Source of the DNA: Liolophura sinensis
Lineage: Eukaryota > Mollusca > Polyplacophora > Chitonida > Chitonidae
Direction of reading: 5' to 3'
Assembly: GCF_032854445.1 (NCBI RefSeq)
Contig: NC_088306.1
Location: 19,007,764-19,071,763 of the forward strand
DNA: 64,000 bases
Part shown: positions 23,773-36,066 of the stretch, in pieces
Numbering within the stretch: position 1 is the first letter of the stretch
How the letters are laid out: every line of letters begins with the position of its first letter
Notes under the pieces: model-generated
The model's input: only the letters and a program-made list of their open reading frames with translations
What the model was told of the DNA's origin: nothing
Database searches by the model: none
Position numbers and translations under genes: made by a program

Positions 23773-26700
23773 GATTTATCATAAATTGTATGAATTCCAC
23801 TCACTCCCATTTTAAATGAAACCTTTCTTTCTCCCTCACATAACACTATTTTCAAGAGTTGGATTTTTCACTCTTAGATCTTCTACAGTAACACAACCCA
23901 GTTCAATATTGAGCATGTTTGTTGTTTGCCAGTTGACAGATTTCAACCACACCAGAGTTGTGTAGAGTTAAGATGCTAACACTGGCAAAGTTGATAAAGT
24001 GTGTTACTATTCTTATCAATCTGAATTAAAGACTGACATGTCAAGCTCATACAGCTTCCCTGACAAGCTCATACCGCTTCTCTGACAAGCTCAGGCTTCT
24101 CTGAATACTGTCACTGTGGAAGCTTGTGTGTGTTTTTTGTGAACTTTTGTTAACTTAAATTATACAGTAGCTTAACTATTACAAACATATGAACACCACC
24201 AAATTATATTGGCAATAGTTCAAAAAAACCAAACACTGTCAGTCTTCCAAGAGATAAGAAATAATGAATGAAATAACAAGTAAGGCAATGCATACAAAAA
24301 CAAAAAAAAAAAAAATGCGCGCCATTTTGAATAATTTATGATTTAACAAAAATCAAAATTTTCCCAAGAAAGTTACATGTACTTGATACATGAAAATTTA
24401 GAGGTTAATCTTCTGTCAATAAAATATTTAAAAGCAATCCAAACTTATTACTTTAAATTAAAATCCTGGATCCATAAAAAACAAACAATAAGTGAAAAAG
24501 CAAAAGATTTAGGTGGAAGCTAGTTTATGTTCTTTTTGCTTTGTGTACTGGAATATACTAGGGGAACTTCAACTGAAACATTAAACTTCAAAGTATAACA
24601 AAACTGGTGCACTTTGATAGCCATAAAGACAGGTGATTTGCAATAACTGGTGAGCAAAAATAACACAAAAGAAACTTCAACTTACTGAAACTGGAAAACA
24701 AAACAAATAGTGCAAAAATGAATCTTTTTTTGTTGTTTTTTTTTTTTAACTAATAAACTATAGTTAAACCGATGTTATGACAACACAATCTTATCAATGC
24801 ACAAAATGATGAATGACAACTCTACAAATGTTCATATAAATTATTTTACAAAATAGAAAATTGGCAACAGATGTCTAAACTAAGTAAACGCCTTCTTCAA
24901 CTCAGTAGTCAAAAAAAAAAACACAAACCTTATTTCATTCTAATAACTTTGTTATTTCGTTACTTTAAAACTTCCAAAGACAATCTTTTGTGACCTGCAG
25001 TACATACACAAATATATATATGCATCAGCACTATATGAAGTCTGTATCAAGACAGCACAAAAATAAAGGCCTCGTAAAACATTGTGAGTCTTGAAAAACT
25101 TGCATAGAGCAGTCCCGCAGTCAGGGACTACACGAGAAAAAAAAAAAAAAAAAAAAACACAGACAAAAAAAAACATTAAAGCTTAAAAATTCCTTACATG
25201 TTATAGCTATATCATGCATCACTCAATGGAACACTCATGATTAACTATCTTCAATCTATCAAGCTAATCTACGTCGAATTGTTATCTTACACATACCATA
25301 TTTGTACACAGCAACTTTCCATGTAACAGCCATCAATGAAGATCTGCAACCTCTGTGGTCATCATGGGCTACATGGGCTACATTCCCTATAACCCAGCAT
25401 CCCAATGTTCAGGGGCCATTAGAATCATGGGTATATATACATATATATATATCTATATATATATATATGTATATATACATACACAGATTTCAACCATGAA
25501 AATAAATACTATAGTACAAATCACATTGTTTTTGTGCTTACCATAATCTAAATGCGTTATGATTCAGAGTAATGGACTTATCCAAAAATGACATGCATCA
25601 CCACATTCTGGTTACATGGTCTTTGTGGATTACTTCCCCTCTATTAGAAATACCTGTAGAGAGTATTCTCCCTTGATTTGCTCATCTGCTGTCAGAGACA
25701 ATGATTCTCTGTAAACATGTAGAAGAGATCTGAGCTAGAAACTGTGTATTAACAAGCTGCAAGATTGTTAATTGTTAAATTTGTTAAATTCACAATATAT
25801 TATTCATGAACTTCTAGCTGAGTACAAGGCTGGCGTTTTGGCTTTCAAGCAGTCCTGACAAGTAATTAATTTTAACTCTGTAAAATTAGCCACAGAATAC
25901 GAAGTTCGCATACACCTATGTGTGAATTGGACAGAGTAGTTTTACTAAATGCTGCATTAGTGAGACAATTTATCATAACATCAATATAGATATAGATTGA
26001 TGAACACATTCAAATAAGTGGAAAACCCTAAAAAATATGCCATTGAAGAAAGCTTACAGCTTGCCCGGACTAATCGCAAGGGTGATGAAATGGTCTTACA
26101 CATGAAGGAAAAACACAATTTTAGTTCCTTGAAATTTTGAATAACCGATAATATGTGATAAACACACACGGAGTATATAAAAAAAAAATATATATATATA
26201 TTTCAATACATTTTGTAGGCTGTATAACAAAGTAATCTCCTTCAAGAAAAAATGATGATTCTATGTATCTCAAAGCAAATAGATAGAAATCAACAAATCA
26301 AGGTAACAGGTAGAATAACATCTCTACTGAGGAAGATTACACTGGAAGTACAGCCCAACAAACACCAGTTATATCAGGAAATTCCTGAATAATGTTTACT
26401 CCTTGTCCACATTTGACAACACCTATGAAAGATGGTTCTACGTCACACAGAGACGGAAAGAACAGCCTAAGAAACTAAATGGTATTTGAAAAACTTTCGA
26501 GTTTTACATTTGCCTTATTAACTTGTAAAGCAGGTCAATCTCACAGGACAAATCAGTTAATTAGAAATTTTTTAAAGTTATTTTGGGGTCAGCAATTTTT
26601 CTTCTTCTTGCAGATCTTTTTTTCATGCAAATATATAAAAAATGCTACAGTTTGGCAGTCCAGAAAATGTATTTCAATGTGTGTCCAAAATTTAAATAAA

Positions 26701-28330
26701 TTAAATTTTTTTGTTTGGGGTTTTATGTCATACTCCTGACTACATATATTTCAACAATACTTGTACTACATTTCTTTGATGTTATAAAACATAAATAATT
26801 ACAAAGAATTACTTGTAAAAATTACACCTGTCTTCACTATTAGTTAAGCAAATGTACAGAGAAAGCAGAGTAAAGGTTGAATTAATTTCTCCTGTTCTTC
26901 TCCTAGAATTTATCACCTCCATAGAGGAATTTCAAGATGGAACTCTTTAGTTGTTAAAGGTAAAAACAGTTCTAGGCAACCTTTGCTGACATTATTTACT
27001 GATCTTTTACCTCACTGTGTTCCAGAGGCACAAACAATACTTTTTTCCCCTAAAAACTTCTCACATGTTCAGCTTCTCACTTTTTCCTATTGCTCCTCTG
27101 CTCAAAGTAACTTTTTGTAAAACTTTTTTCAGATGCCCATGTTATAGTAAATGCAATCAGTAATAGTTGACTAACATTTTTGACAGGTCACACGATACAG
27201 TTGGACTTTTTACCTTTAGTGATCAAAGAGTTCTAACTCGGAACTCCCCGATTTGAGCTCTTCCACTAACAGAATCTCTTACTAGCCTATCGAAACTTTA
27301 GAAAGATCTTCCAAAAGACTTTCTGAGTCTCCTAATTCCAGAAGCTGTCCATCAAGTTGATCTGAGTAATAGTGCCAATCAAAAATGTTAAAGTACTCAA
27401 AATTATCATCACAGAATTTCTTGAATATTTGCGAACAACTAAAACAGCAGACAAGATCTAAAATTAACACTTTGACCTCTTTTTTTTTCATTTACAAGCC
27501 AAATACAAAGAATTGAATGTGGCTCATTATATCAGAGGAGTTTGACATTCCAAAGATTGCACACAAAACAAAAAAAAAAAAAAGAGAAGAAATACAGACA
27601 AAATAGTACTGTATACCTGTAACGCAGAAGCTTGAAAATATCCGATTTTACCTTCTCTATTGAAGCTGAACGCCATTCTCTGATTTTGACTCACTGTACA
27701 TCCTGGAAAGTTTATATTTCTGTTGCCAAGCTATTAGAAACAGGCTGAGTCATGACAACAAAGAATGAGTTACATGAAATGCACCAGATACATGCATTTT
27801 ATGTTGAATAGTCTAAAGCCGATTTTCGATACATTTTTACACTTTGTTGCAATTTTAGTAATCACCTGGGAAAATAAAGGTGACAACAGCAGGTCAGAGT
27901 CTCAATCAATGAAGTAAAACATGCGCTGCCACGTATAACAGAGCTGTGAAATTTTCACACATGAACATATACCTGTACCTCTGTAGAATTTGCAACAATT
28001 GCACAAGGGGCTAATTTAGAGTAGGCTTTCACACGCATGGCAAAAAATCACTGTTTTCTTTTTTTTTAACGAATTTTCATAGTCTTTTAACTTCAATTTC
28101 ACGGATACATGCTCGTTGTCAGACTGGAAAGTTAGAACCATGTCTCGGTAACTTTTTTATTCAAAATTTTTTTAAAATTTTCTTGTCACGCCAATGAAAA
28201 TATCCCCTCCTGAATAAAGAAGTGAGCTTGATGAACCAGTCTACTTCAGCTCGAGATTCTGACCTGCCTCTGACATCGCGTTCATAAACAAGACAAATTT
28301 CAGATATTAAGCAAGGGAAATCACAGCTTT
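22242..28330. other. Long non-coding stretch, no supported gene
   Basis: Contains a (CAAA)n plus poly-A tract (23719-23766), a poly-A run (25137-25157), and an AT microsatellite (25434-25480). Short open frames on both strands (for example 27282-27491, minus) show no domain or splice evidence. The part nearest 29 kb may include 3' UTR of the NCK gene. Confidence 0.5.
23719..23766. repeat. (CAAA)n and poly-A tract
   Basis: Repeated CAAA units followed by about 28 A. It could be the tail of a retroposed sequence, but no body could be identified. Confidence 0.85.
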
Positions 28331-28501
28331 TGATCATCTTTCAGGTGTTTCAAATGAAAGGATTTTCGTTCTCTCACTAAGCCAAGGCAAACAGGTTGAG
28401 ATACCTCTAGGTATCCCAAACCAATATGGAGATTCTGAAAGTGAACTGTTAATGGCAATGGTATGAAAGATGGTTATAAAGTTAAACACAAAAACAATCA
28501 C

Positions 28502-28507
28502 TTTATT
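28502..28507 (-). terminator. Candidate polyadenylation signal for NCK
   Basis: AATAAA on the minus strand (TTTATT on plus), about 530 bp beyond the NCK stop codon. A second AATAAA is at 28156-28161. Neither can be confirmed from sequence alone. Confidence 0.25.
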
Positions 28508-29032
28508 ACACCTACTTCCAGAGAAACTTAAACCCAACTATATATCAAGTTCAAAACTTTTTTTATCCAAAAATAAGACGGTTTGTAGTTTTGTAAAGAT
28601 CAAATTTAAAACACAGCAGATGTTGAATGCTGACAGATGGAAATTCCACCTCACAAATTCTCAAACTGGTTCCAGTAAGAACTAAATGGAAAGTTGATTT
28701 TGTTGACAATTTGTATGCAACTGAAAGCTTTAGGAGTATGGACAGCTTTAGTAAAAAGGAACACTTTCTTCTGTGGAGTCATAAAACGGCACAATAATGT
28801 CAGACTTGGACAATATATACATGCATGTAAAAAAAATGACATGACTGCAGCTGAGTAGATATACACACGTTAACACGATGGATATTTCCATCTGACTAGT
28901 AGAAGAGTGACACGAAGGGGCATAACTCCTGCTTGACAAGGGCCTCCTGATCTTGGGTTGATTGTCCACTTGTTAATGGACTTTGGTGAACTGTGGACAG
29001 CTTGACAGGAAAACCCCCAAGGAACACACTGG

Positions 29033-29239
29033 TCAGAACTCCGCTGGGTACACAAATGCTTTGACCAGAAACAATTTTTCATGATCTTGTTTATAAATAG
29101 GATGCTTCTTGTAGTGCTCTATAAGGTCTTCTAGAGATGGGAATGTCTGCTGCCCAATTTGGTAACGTCCGTCACTTATTTGAACACGAAAGTGTTTGTT
29201 TCTATTGGGCGCTTTCAATACCACTGTAAAATGGCCAAC
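29033..29239 (-). CDS. NCK: NCK adaptor, terminal coding exon (C-terminal half of SH2)
   Basis: Supplies the last 68 residues and the stop of the adaptor whose first exon lies at 35.0-36.1 kb. After TACATTTCAG the frame opens with VGHFTVVLKAP and continues through NKHFRVQ, YQIGQQTFPSLEDLIEHYKK and KLFLVKAF. These are the central strands, second helix and C-terminal strand of an SH2 domain and match the family's VSLKA, NKHFKVQ and LVEHYKK blocks. The acceptor phase (0) agrees exactly with the donor at 35030. The upstream MNSLCTFQ of the open frame is intron. The protein ends 4-5 residues after the usual Nck C-terminus (VKAFVYPAEF). Confidence is high because both splice sites and the domain continuity agree. 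Confidence 0.93.
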   Translation of the reverse strand, partial: VGHFTVVLKAPNRNKHFRVQISDGRYQIGQQTFPSLEDLIEHYKKHPIYKQDHEKLFLVKAFVYPAEF

Positions 29240-29634
29240 CTGAAATGTACAAAGAGAATTCAATCAGTATTAAACATGTAATGACTGAAAGAGTCAACAG
29301 ATAAACTTGTACATGTGCATGCTGTAACAATTACAGTAAATGTGCCAAGTTCTTTGGGCAACGGGTTTTGTAGTTCTATCATAAGGAATGATGTTCATAT
29401 TTTGCTTACTTCCACATGTAGGTCTTTGATTGCCACGCAAGGCATCAAGGATGAAGGTGTACAATTTTTGAATCTTTGGTCTGACCTGACCTGGGTGTGA
29501 ACCATCAGGCCTCGAACGCGGTATCGTCCCAAGAAGGTGCCTGACAAACCTACTGATGTACAGACCAAGACAAACTAATGCCTAAGGATTGTAATCTGCT
29601 GTGAAATAAAGTGGTTGGCTTTCAATGGAAATCA

Positions 29635-29888
29635 TTTAAACCGCTTGGACCAATACGGTCGTTGTGAGTTCGTCCAGCTCATGCTGGTTTCCTCTCCAGC
29701 CGTAAGTGGAAAGGTCTGTCAGCAACCTGCAGATGGCCATGGGTTTCCCCTGGACTCTGCCCGTTTTTCTCCCCCAATTATGCTGGCCACCGTCATAAAA
29801 GTGAAATATTCTTGAGTATGACATAAAACACCAATCAAATACATAAATAAATAAAAATTAATTTATTAAATAAATTTAAACTGCTTGG
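29635..29888 (+). mobile_element. Core SINE, 5'-truncated, with TSD
   Basis: The body 29649-29874 starts inside the tRNA-related head (CCAATACGGTCGTTGTGAG) and runs through GCAACCTGCAGATGGCC and AAGTGAAATATTCTTGAG to CACCAATCAAATAC and an A-rich tail. Flanks TTTAAACCGCTTGG (29635-29648) and TTTAAACTGCTTGG (29875-29888) form a 14-bp TSD with one mismatch. It lies in the NCK intron, opposite to the gene. Confidence 0.9.
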
Positions 29889-30769
29889 CCAGGGAAGATC
29901 CAGTAACACTGAACACATGTACAGCCCTAAAATAAATCCATTTTATGAAATGAAGGAAACCATACAGATCCTGCTACACAGAAACCCTAAAACTGTGCTT
30001 ACTGTCACATGTGGTATACATATACATGTAACATAAAATGTACCTATACTCACAAACTTCAACACTCAAAAGTTTTAATTAGGCTTTTGCTAAAAGTTTT
30101 TTTTTTCTTTCTATCTCTCTCCCTTTGCCGACTGCTTGAAAGGGATACAGAATCGATTCTAATTGGCTGGTGTGAGAAATAGGTAAGTCCACACTATACA
30201 GTGTACCTAGACTTAGCTGAATTTTAGATATGGTAGATTTATCCAAAGGGGACCAAGGCTGCATGGTTTAAACAAGGAAACCCCATCACCACTGTCAGCG
30301 AGTCAGTTTCCATTCTGTATCCCTTTAAATTTCCTATCTCTTTCATTAACCAGAACAAAAACTAGTTCCCTTAGTGACCAGCCATATTTCTATGACAGGG
30401 TTCTTTTTTTTTTTTTTAAGGATGACACTGTGTGGCAGTTACAAGCCACCAGATTTTCTGCATATTTACAACTGACCAAAATTCTGTCAGACTCAAACAT
30501 ACAAACATTACTTGGTCATTACTTTCAAGCACATTACATATGTGCTTGAAATCAACATACAGTACTCCAATGAATTATGACCTTGCTTGCTTAGGATTTT
30601 CTCAAGGGGCAAGTGAACGTACAGGACATCTTCATCTAGCGAATTACATACCTACTTTCAGATGCATTTTCAACCCAAAGGTACTACATCATAAAGTCAA
30701 TTCAAAACGGCCTCCTACACGTACATGTACATTGTACATTGTACTTTAAGTATTGGCCATACTGTCTAA

Positions 30770-30921
30770 TGTATTTATTTATTTGATTGTTGTTTTACCC
30801 CGTACTCAAGAATATTTCACTTATGCGGCCAGCATTATAGTGATAAGAAACCGGGCAGAACACAGGGGGAACCCTCGACCATCCGCAGGTTGCTGGCAGA
30901 CCTTCCCACGTACGGCCGAAG
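30770..30921 (-). mobile_element. Core SINE, 5'-truncated
   Basis: ATTTATTTATTTGATTG, TTTACCCCGTACTCAAGAAT, ATTTCACTTATGCGGCC, then CGACCATCCGCAGGTTGCTG and CTTCCCACGTACGGCCG. The head is missing and no clear TSD is seen. It lies immediately before the 56-bp array. Confidence 0.85.
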
Positions 30922-30957
30922 AGTTGTACGCTGCATTGCAAATGCTTCCAAAAAGTA

Positions 30958-31528
30958 GTTTTGACATCGTAATCCTTACTCCAGACCACGTTCAACACAC
31001 AGGGTTTTGATTGCAGGTGACATCGTAATCGTTACTCAAGACTACGTTCTACAAAAAAGGTTTTGATTGCAGATGACATGGTAATTATTACTCAAGACTA
31101 CGTTCTACGAACAGGGTTTTGATTGCAGATGACATTGTAATTGTTACTCAAGACTACGTTCTCCACACAGGGTTTTGATTGCAGATGACATGGTAATTAT
31201 TACTCAAGACTACGTTCTACGAACAGGGTTTTGATTGCAGATGACATGGTCATTGTTACTCAAGACTACGTTCTCCACACAGGGTTTTGATTGCAGGTGA
31301 CATTGTAATTGTTACTCAAGACTACGTTCTCCAAACAGGGTTTTGATTGCAGATGACATGGTAATTGTTACTCAAGACTACCTTCTCCACACAGGGTTTT
31401 GATTGCAGATGACATGGTCATTGTTACTCAAGACTACGTTCTCCACACAGGGTTTTGATTGCAGGTGACATTGTAATTGTTACTCAAGACTATGTTCTAC
31501 ACACAGGGTTTTGATTGCAGATAACTTA
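30958..31528. repeat. 56-bp tandem array, about 10 copies
   Basis: TTTTGATTGCAGRTGACATG anchors fall at 31005, 31061, 31117, 31173, 31229, 31285, 31341, 31397, 31453 and 31509, always 56 bp apart. A diverged partial unit precedes them. The unit also holds GTTACTCAAGACTACGTTCT. Variants CTACGAACAG and CTCCACACAG alternate in part of the array. Confidence 0.96.
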
Positions 31529-32063
31529 AGTTTTTACCTGACCCAACTTGCCATCTTTCTAGGCATAAAATGTATTAGGAAATACAAATAATATCTCTTG
31601 ACTTTAACAGCCCAATACTGAATAGCATGATGACCAGGTGACCTCAACCAAACACCATACTAAAGATCTGTACACATGTACAACTACATACATGAAGAAA
31701 TGGAAATACTACATTTCACCTTATAATTCACCAAAAAAGTGCACTTTGGAAGCAAATGAACAACTTTGTAAATAGTACTTTTGGTTCTAAAACTTGCATT
31801 TTCCAGAAAGATAACACCCCAACCTCCTAACAAACTTCAAAAGGCCAATAGAGCTCCAACACCCAGGAAAATCAGTCGTGAACGAAACATTACACGTACG
31901 TGTAGGAGAAACACAGCGACCCCTGAACACTAGTTTTCAGGGGTCACTCACACATAGGCTTCTTAGCATCGTGTACACTTACACTGTAACTTACTACCAT
32001 GGCAACCAGTACTGTATTCATAACGACGTCATGGCAGTAACATAAAAAGGCTTGTAAAATAGC
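31529..32063. other. NCK intron, no further feature
   Basis: Unique sequence; nothing recognised. Confidence 0.5.
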
Positions 32064-32065
32064 TA

Positions 32066-32375
32066 CTGTAATTCTTCAACCTTTTTTGCACATTCAGAAG
32101 GCATTACTTCATGTAGACCACAGGTTTAGCCAGGGGGTGGTCTCGGTGTCTTTGAGACACCCTATTCTGACAAAATTAACATGGGAGAGATAGGGAAAAT
32201 AGGAGAAAACTGGAAATGAGACGATCTCTGTTTCAAATTCTGGCTAAATCTACGGTGTACACTGGTAAAGTTATACTCTTTCTGAAACCTTGAAATTGGC
32301 CAATCCAACCAATGTAGTTTTATCTCCAAAACCAAATTAAAATTGTGCATGAATTGTAACGAAAGTTGCTGTTTG
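32066..32375 (+). mobile_element. MITE-like element, family A, with a nested insertion (copy A4)
   Basis: Starts CTGTAATTCTTCAACC after TA (32064-32065). After CATTCAGAAGGCATTAC it is broken by a family E element (32123-32250) and resumes at AGTTATACTCTTTCTGAAAC with GGCCAATCCAACCAATG and GAACGAAAGTTGCTG-like sequence. The right terminus is lost. Confidence 0.7.
32123..32250 (+). mobile_element. Inverted-repeat element, family E (copy E2), inside A4
   Basis: GGTTTAGCCAG at the left and CTGGCTAAATC at the right form imperfect inverted termini. The interior includes AACATGGGAGAGATAGG, shared with copies at 37.2 and 45.9 kb. No ORF. Confidence 0.6.
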
Positions 32376-32984
32376 GTATACAAAGAGGAAGCAAGCGTGT
32401 TTTGATCTTTAGTCACAGTCATGCTTATCAAAGCCCAAGTACAGAGAAAATATGACACCTTCCACATTGCACTTTAAGTAGGGAGGTCACCCTGTTGTTT
32501 ATGTGGAAACATAAATGCACATGTAGCAAGCTCACTACTGTCACATTTACATGTAGTTACATTGTGAGTAGCCGCTCCCATAACAAAAACTTGCTGGATA
32601 TTTGAAGTGTCACCTGCACTCTGCTCGTCCATGAGGTTAGGCCTTTTTAAGAACCATTGGTTCAAATCACAAAACAAATGATTTCACTTCCCAAAATAGA
32701 GAAGCTGGAATTTGACTGGACGAAGAGGATTAGCAGGAAAAGGGCATTACTGATTCCTGCTGATTTACAATGTACGTGCACATGTACATGTAATCATTAC
32801 AAAAGTGACAAGTCAGCATAAGGGGTGGCTACTACATGCAGATCTGCTGTCATTAAGGTTGGAAACATGTCAAACGCATATTTAGTCAGTTAGCCCACCA
32901 CGCAAAACTTCTTGAGGTTTGATATAAATCACTGAAGTTTATAATTTAAACACAATCTCAACTTAAAATTAATTACAGGTGTGC

Positions 32985-33092
32985 AATTTTCGCCAATGTG
33001 GCTGACCTGATCAGAATTTTTTTCTAGCCTTTTTGACAATTATATAGTGATAACAAAATTCACAGCTTGAAAACTCAAAGCAAAGCAGTGAA
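32985..33092 (-). repeat. Dispersed repeat, inverted copy of 44.54-44.65 kb
   Basis: Its reverse complement (ACTGCTTTGCTTTGAGTTTT, GTGAATTTTGTTATCACTA, TAATTGTCAAAAAGGCTAG, CAGCCACATTGGCGAAAAT) matches 44540-44645 closely. It is an unclassified element. Confidence 0.7.
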
Positions 33093-33094
33093 TC

Positions 33095-34970
33095 AATCCA
33101 ACCAAAAAAACATAAAAACCATCGCAGTGAGGTAAAACAGACAAAAATAGCCAGGGTTTAAGAGCTTGCAGATTTTGTGTATGCTTGGAAATGCATTTTT
33201 AGCCATTTTAAGCTATTTCTATGCATAATACAAAATGTATGTATCACTGACACTTAACAAGGAGTTAGTCCTACAAAGTAAACTTACTTATCAATAACAT
33301 GACTCCAGTCAACTGATTTTCTAGAAGCTCTGAAATCGTTTAGAAATTTCTGAGTGCTGGCTATGAAACGAATGAATCAGTGACATCTTAAATGTGAAGT
33401 ACAAATTTAATAATACATGTATCAGAAAGAAATCATCTGATTTTTTTCTAACTTTTGCCCATTTGATTTTTTTAGTCCTTCTGATGGAGACCCTGTATCC
33501 ATCCCCGTCGAGTTACTAACAGTAAATGATAAATTTTGCCCACAAACTTGGAAAGTGTATCCCATGATTCACTGCGTGGACTGTGGCTGACTGGGGCGCC
33601 ATGGGAAAGCATCTGGAGTGGTCAGGGGATTATATGGACAGTTCCCGAATATAATAAACAAGCTCACGCTTCTCTGGGTAGTCAGTCTATGCTCCTACCA
33701 CCAACAGTTCATGTTTTCTTCAGGATAATTATGATGAATTTAGTACATATATGCTTTCTTCACAACAGATGCACCTTGATTGTTTTATGATCGCCCTTTT
33801 GTGATGAATGAGAATTCGGGAGAAAACTCCCTGGAGATTGCAAGAGCCTGACCACCCAGTACTTTTACACATGTGGAGTGGCATGTCAAATACGTGTATC
33901 TCTCAAAATGCAGAGCTCTTCATGTATAAAGGTATAACAGAGCTTAGCACCCCTGAATCCTTTGTTGCAAACTACCAGCAGATGATGTCACACTGTGTTT
34001 ACAGCGACAACTTAAAATCAGTAGGGTATCCACATGTCTGTTATACCAGTCGACGGCAAGATTTTTGCCGACAACAGGCAAAAAAATCATCTCACCTGTC
34101 GACTGCGATACATAAATCACACCTGGGAAAATGTGCACACCGGTAATCATAAAACATGCACTTTATTTCGATATATAGACAGTCAGTGTTTTGTGAACTT
34201 CTAACATGTCAACAACACGGACAAATCTTGTCTAACTCCCGATATGCTGGGCTCACACACAGTGCTACCGAAAAGGGGTCAAACGTAGTCCTGGTAGATT
34301 TCGGAAACCTTGCTTTGAGTATTTTTTCTGTGTTTAATGGAAGGTTCCCGACTTCAAATGGGAGGGAAGCGACAGGTAACTCTTCTGCAGTAGGAGGACA
34401 GTCCCGATTGTTATGAAACAAAATGTGACATACTTCAATGAAATTATACAAAATGTTGGTGACAGATATTTCTCAGCGAAATCCATCTGTACCTGAAATA
34501 CATGTGTACAAATATTTGTTGTGTAATGTGGGCTCTGAAGAGACAACCGTTCAAAAGATAATGCTGCTACCCGATTAATAGTACGTTCACTGTTTCAAGG
34601 TTTGCAGTGTACACTGTAGCATTTGTACATAGTTTGTTTGGCATGGCCATGAATCGAGACAGCGTTTGCAATTTATAGGTTTGTAATAGTCATCGTCTGA
34701 CTTCATACTTCCTCCTGTTTAATTCATGAGTATAACCATAAATGCACATGGGCTGGTCGGGAGGCCTGTACTCGCTGTCAGTGCCTTGACCCCCTGCGTC
34801 GTGGATTAGAGACCACAGCTGCCATGCAGGGTACTGGAACGGGGGCGGGGCTAATCATCCACTTCTATCATCTTAACGCTAACTCATGTGCAAAAGGTTA
34901 TGACACAGAAACCGACAGGTGAAACTTTATGTCATTTACAGTACGTGTAAGGTGAGAAAGATTTCCCACC
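33095..34970. other. NCK intron, no supported gene
   Basis: Plus-strand frames of 84, 112 and 86 codons (33536-34416) have no domain and I do not call them. A GC box is present near 34.84 kb. Confidence 0.45.
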
Positions 34971-35030
34971 AGCTTACATCTGTGAAAAAAAAACAACAAA
35001 AATCAAAAAATGAAAAAATTGGTCACTTAC

Positions 35031-36047
35031 ACTAGTTTCACTGTCTCTAATAAGGAAATCCCCATCTTCTGCATATTTGCTGAGAATTTCTTCACACTGT
35101 GCTCGAGTAATTTTCCCATAATACCAATCTTTCTCAGCCAAGGGGCCAGAAACCCTAAACTGTCCCTTGTCACCAACTCGTACGGCACCGAGTGACGATG
35201 TGTTAGACAAGCTACTAGCTGAATGGGACTGGGGCGTACTCGCTGTCTCTGTGGTAAAACTCTCTGTTTCAGTCTCTTCAACAATTTGCACATAATTTCT
35301 CGGCACAAGGCCCACTTCCCCACGAGTGTTCCTTGCTTTCCACCAGTCTGGGTCCTCGCGAGGTTTTTCTAGAATTTCTAACCTTTCGTCTTTCTCAAAA
35401 TTAAGTTCTTCAGGATTTGAGCTAGAAAAAGGGTACAAAGTCACAGCAGTCTCTATGAGTGGAGGGACCCCGGAACATGCATAGGTAACTGCTGCCGTTG
35501 AGTACATTCCTGTATCATTGTCCTCGATTTCTGGCTCGACATAGTTTGATGGGAACCAGCCCACTTGGTTATGTGCCTCTTTCCGCCCTCTCCACCAACC
35601 GTCACTCGACTTCTCCAACACAGTAACTCTCTCACCCTTTACAAGGCTTAGTTCGTCTGGCTGTCGGGCTTCATAGTTAAATTTGGTAATATGGGGAATA
35701 GGTTCACAAGGGAGACTATCCACGTTGTTCGTGGAGTCTTTCATAACACTAGTATTACCATTTCGGGCGATGGGCGGGGTCATGCCTGTTTTCGAGTCCG
35801 CAGCTTTGCTGTTGCTGCGGGCAATCGTTCCACGCAGTCGATCTAAAATCGACTGCTTCTGTTTTTTCACGTAATTTGACGGGACATAGCCAGACTCGTT
35901 GCGCGCATTCTGCACTTTCCACCAGTCCTTGCTATCATCCAGTAGTGTGAGGCGCTCATTTTTCTTGATGTCCAGTTCTTGAGCGTTTTCGGCCTTGTAA
36001 TCCCATTTGGCGATGACTGTCCCCACCTCGGCCATCTTTGGTTTCAT
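35031..36047 (-). CDS. NCK: NCK SH2/SH3 adaptor, first coding exon (three SH3 domains and N-half of SH2)
   Basis: Encodes 339 residues in phase 0 up to donor AGT|GTAAGT. NCK/Dreadlocks proteins couple phosphotyrosine receptors to WASP, PAK and other actin regulators, and act at the inner face of the plasma membrane. The SH3 domains lie at about residues 8-61 (WW 42-43, PSNYV 56-60), 118-171 (WW 151-152, PSNYV 166-170) and 200-254 ([10 protein letters not shown] 235-236, PRNYV 249-253). A Ser/Thr-rich linker (257-285) precedes the SH2 start (WYYGKI, 308-313). FLIRDS (331-336) carries the phosphotyrosine-binding Arg334. [10 protein letters not shown] and EELNFEKDE are strong Nck signatures. The order SH3-SH3-SH3-SH2 is diagnostic. 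With the exon at 29.0-29.2 kb the protein has 407 residues, against 377 for human NCK1. The start may be Met1 or Met5 (MAEVG, as in vertebrate Nck). An in-frame TGA lies upstream in the exon. Confidence 0.96.
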
Positions 36048-36066
36048 ACTATACGATAAGCATCAC
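36048..36066 (-). other. NCK: 5' UTR part of the first NCK coding exon
   Basis: TTTTACCAG on the minus strand ends at 36067 and gives a plausible acceptor 19 bases before the ATG. An in-frame TGA is present between. It implies at least one more upstream untranslated exon. Confidence 0.5.

Larger units (their letters stand above)
29240..35030 (-). other. NCK: Intron of the NCK gene
   Basis: About 5.8 kb between donor S|GTAAGT (GT at 35029-35030) and acceptor TTTCAG (AG at 29240-29241), phase 0. It interrupts the SH2 domain just after the FLIRDSETS motif. It holds two core SINEs, the 56-bp array, a nested MITE pair and an inverted dispersed repeat. A GC box (GGGGGCGGGGC) is at about 34841-34851. 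Confidence 0.85.

Noticed and set aside
30958-31528. CRISPR-like periodic array (56 bp), also considered at 36.34 kb (32 bp)
   Set aside because: The whole unit is repeated, with no unique spacers, and the surrounding DNA is clearly eukaryotic.
33808-34146. 112-codon ATG-started plus-strand frame in the NCK intron
   Set aside because: No recognisable motif, and it overlaps a minus-strand frame; unsupported as a nested gene.
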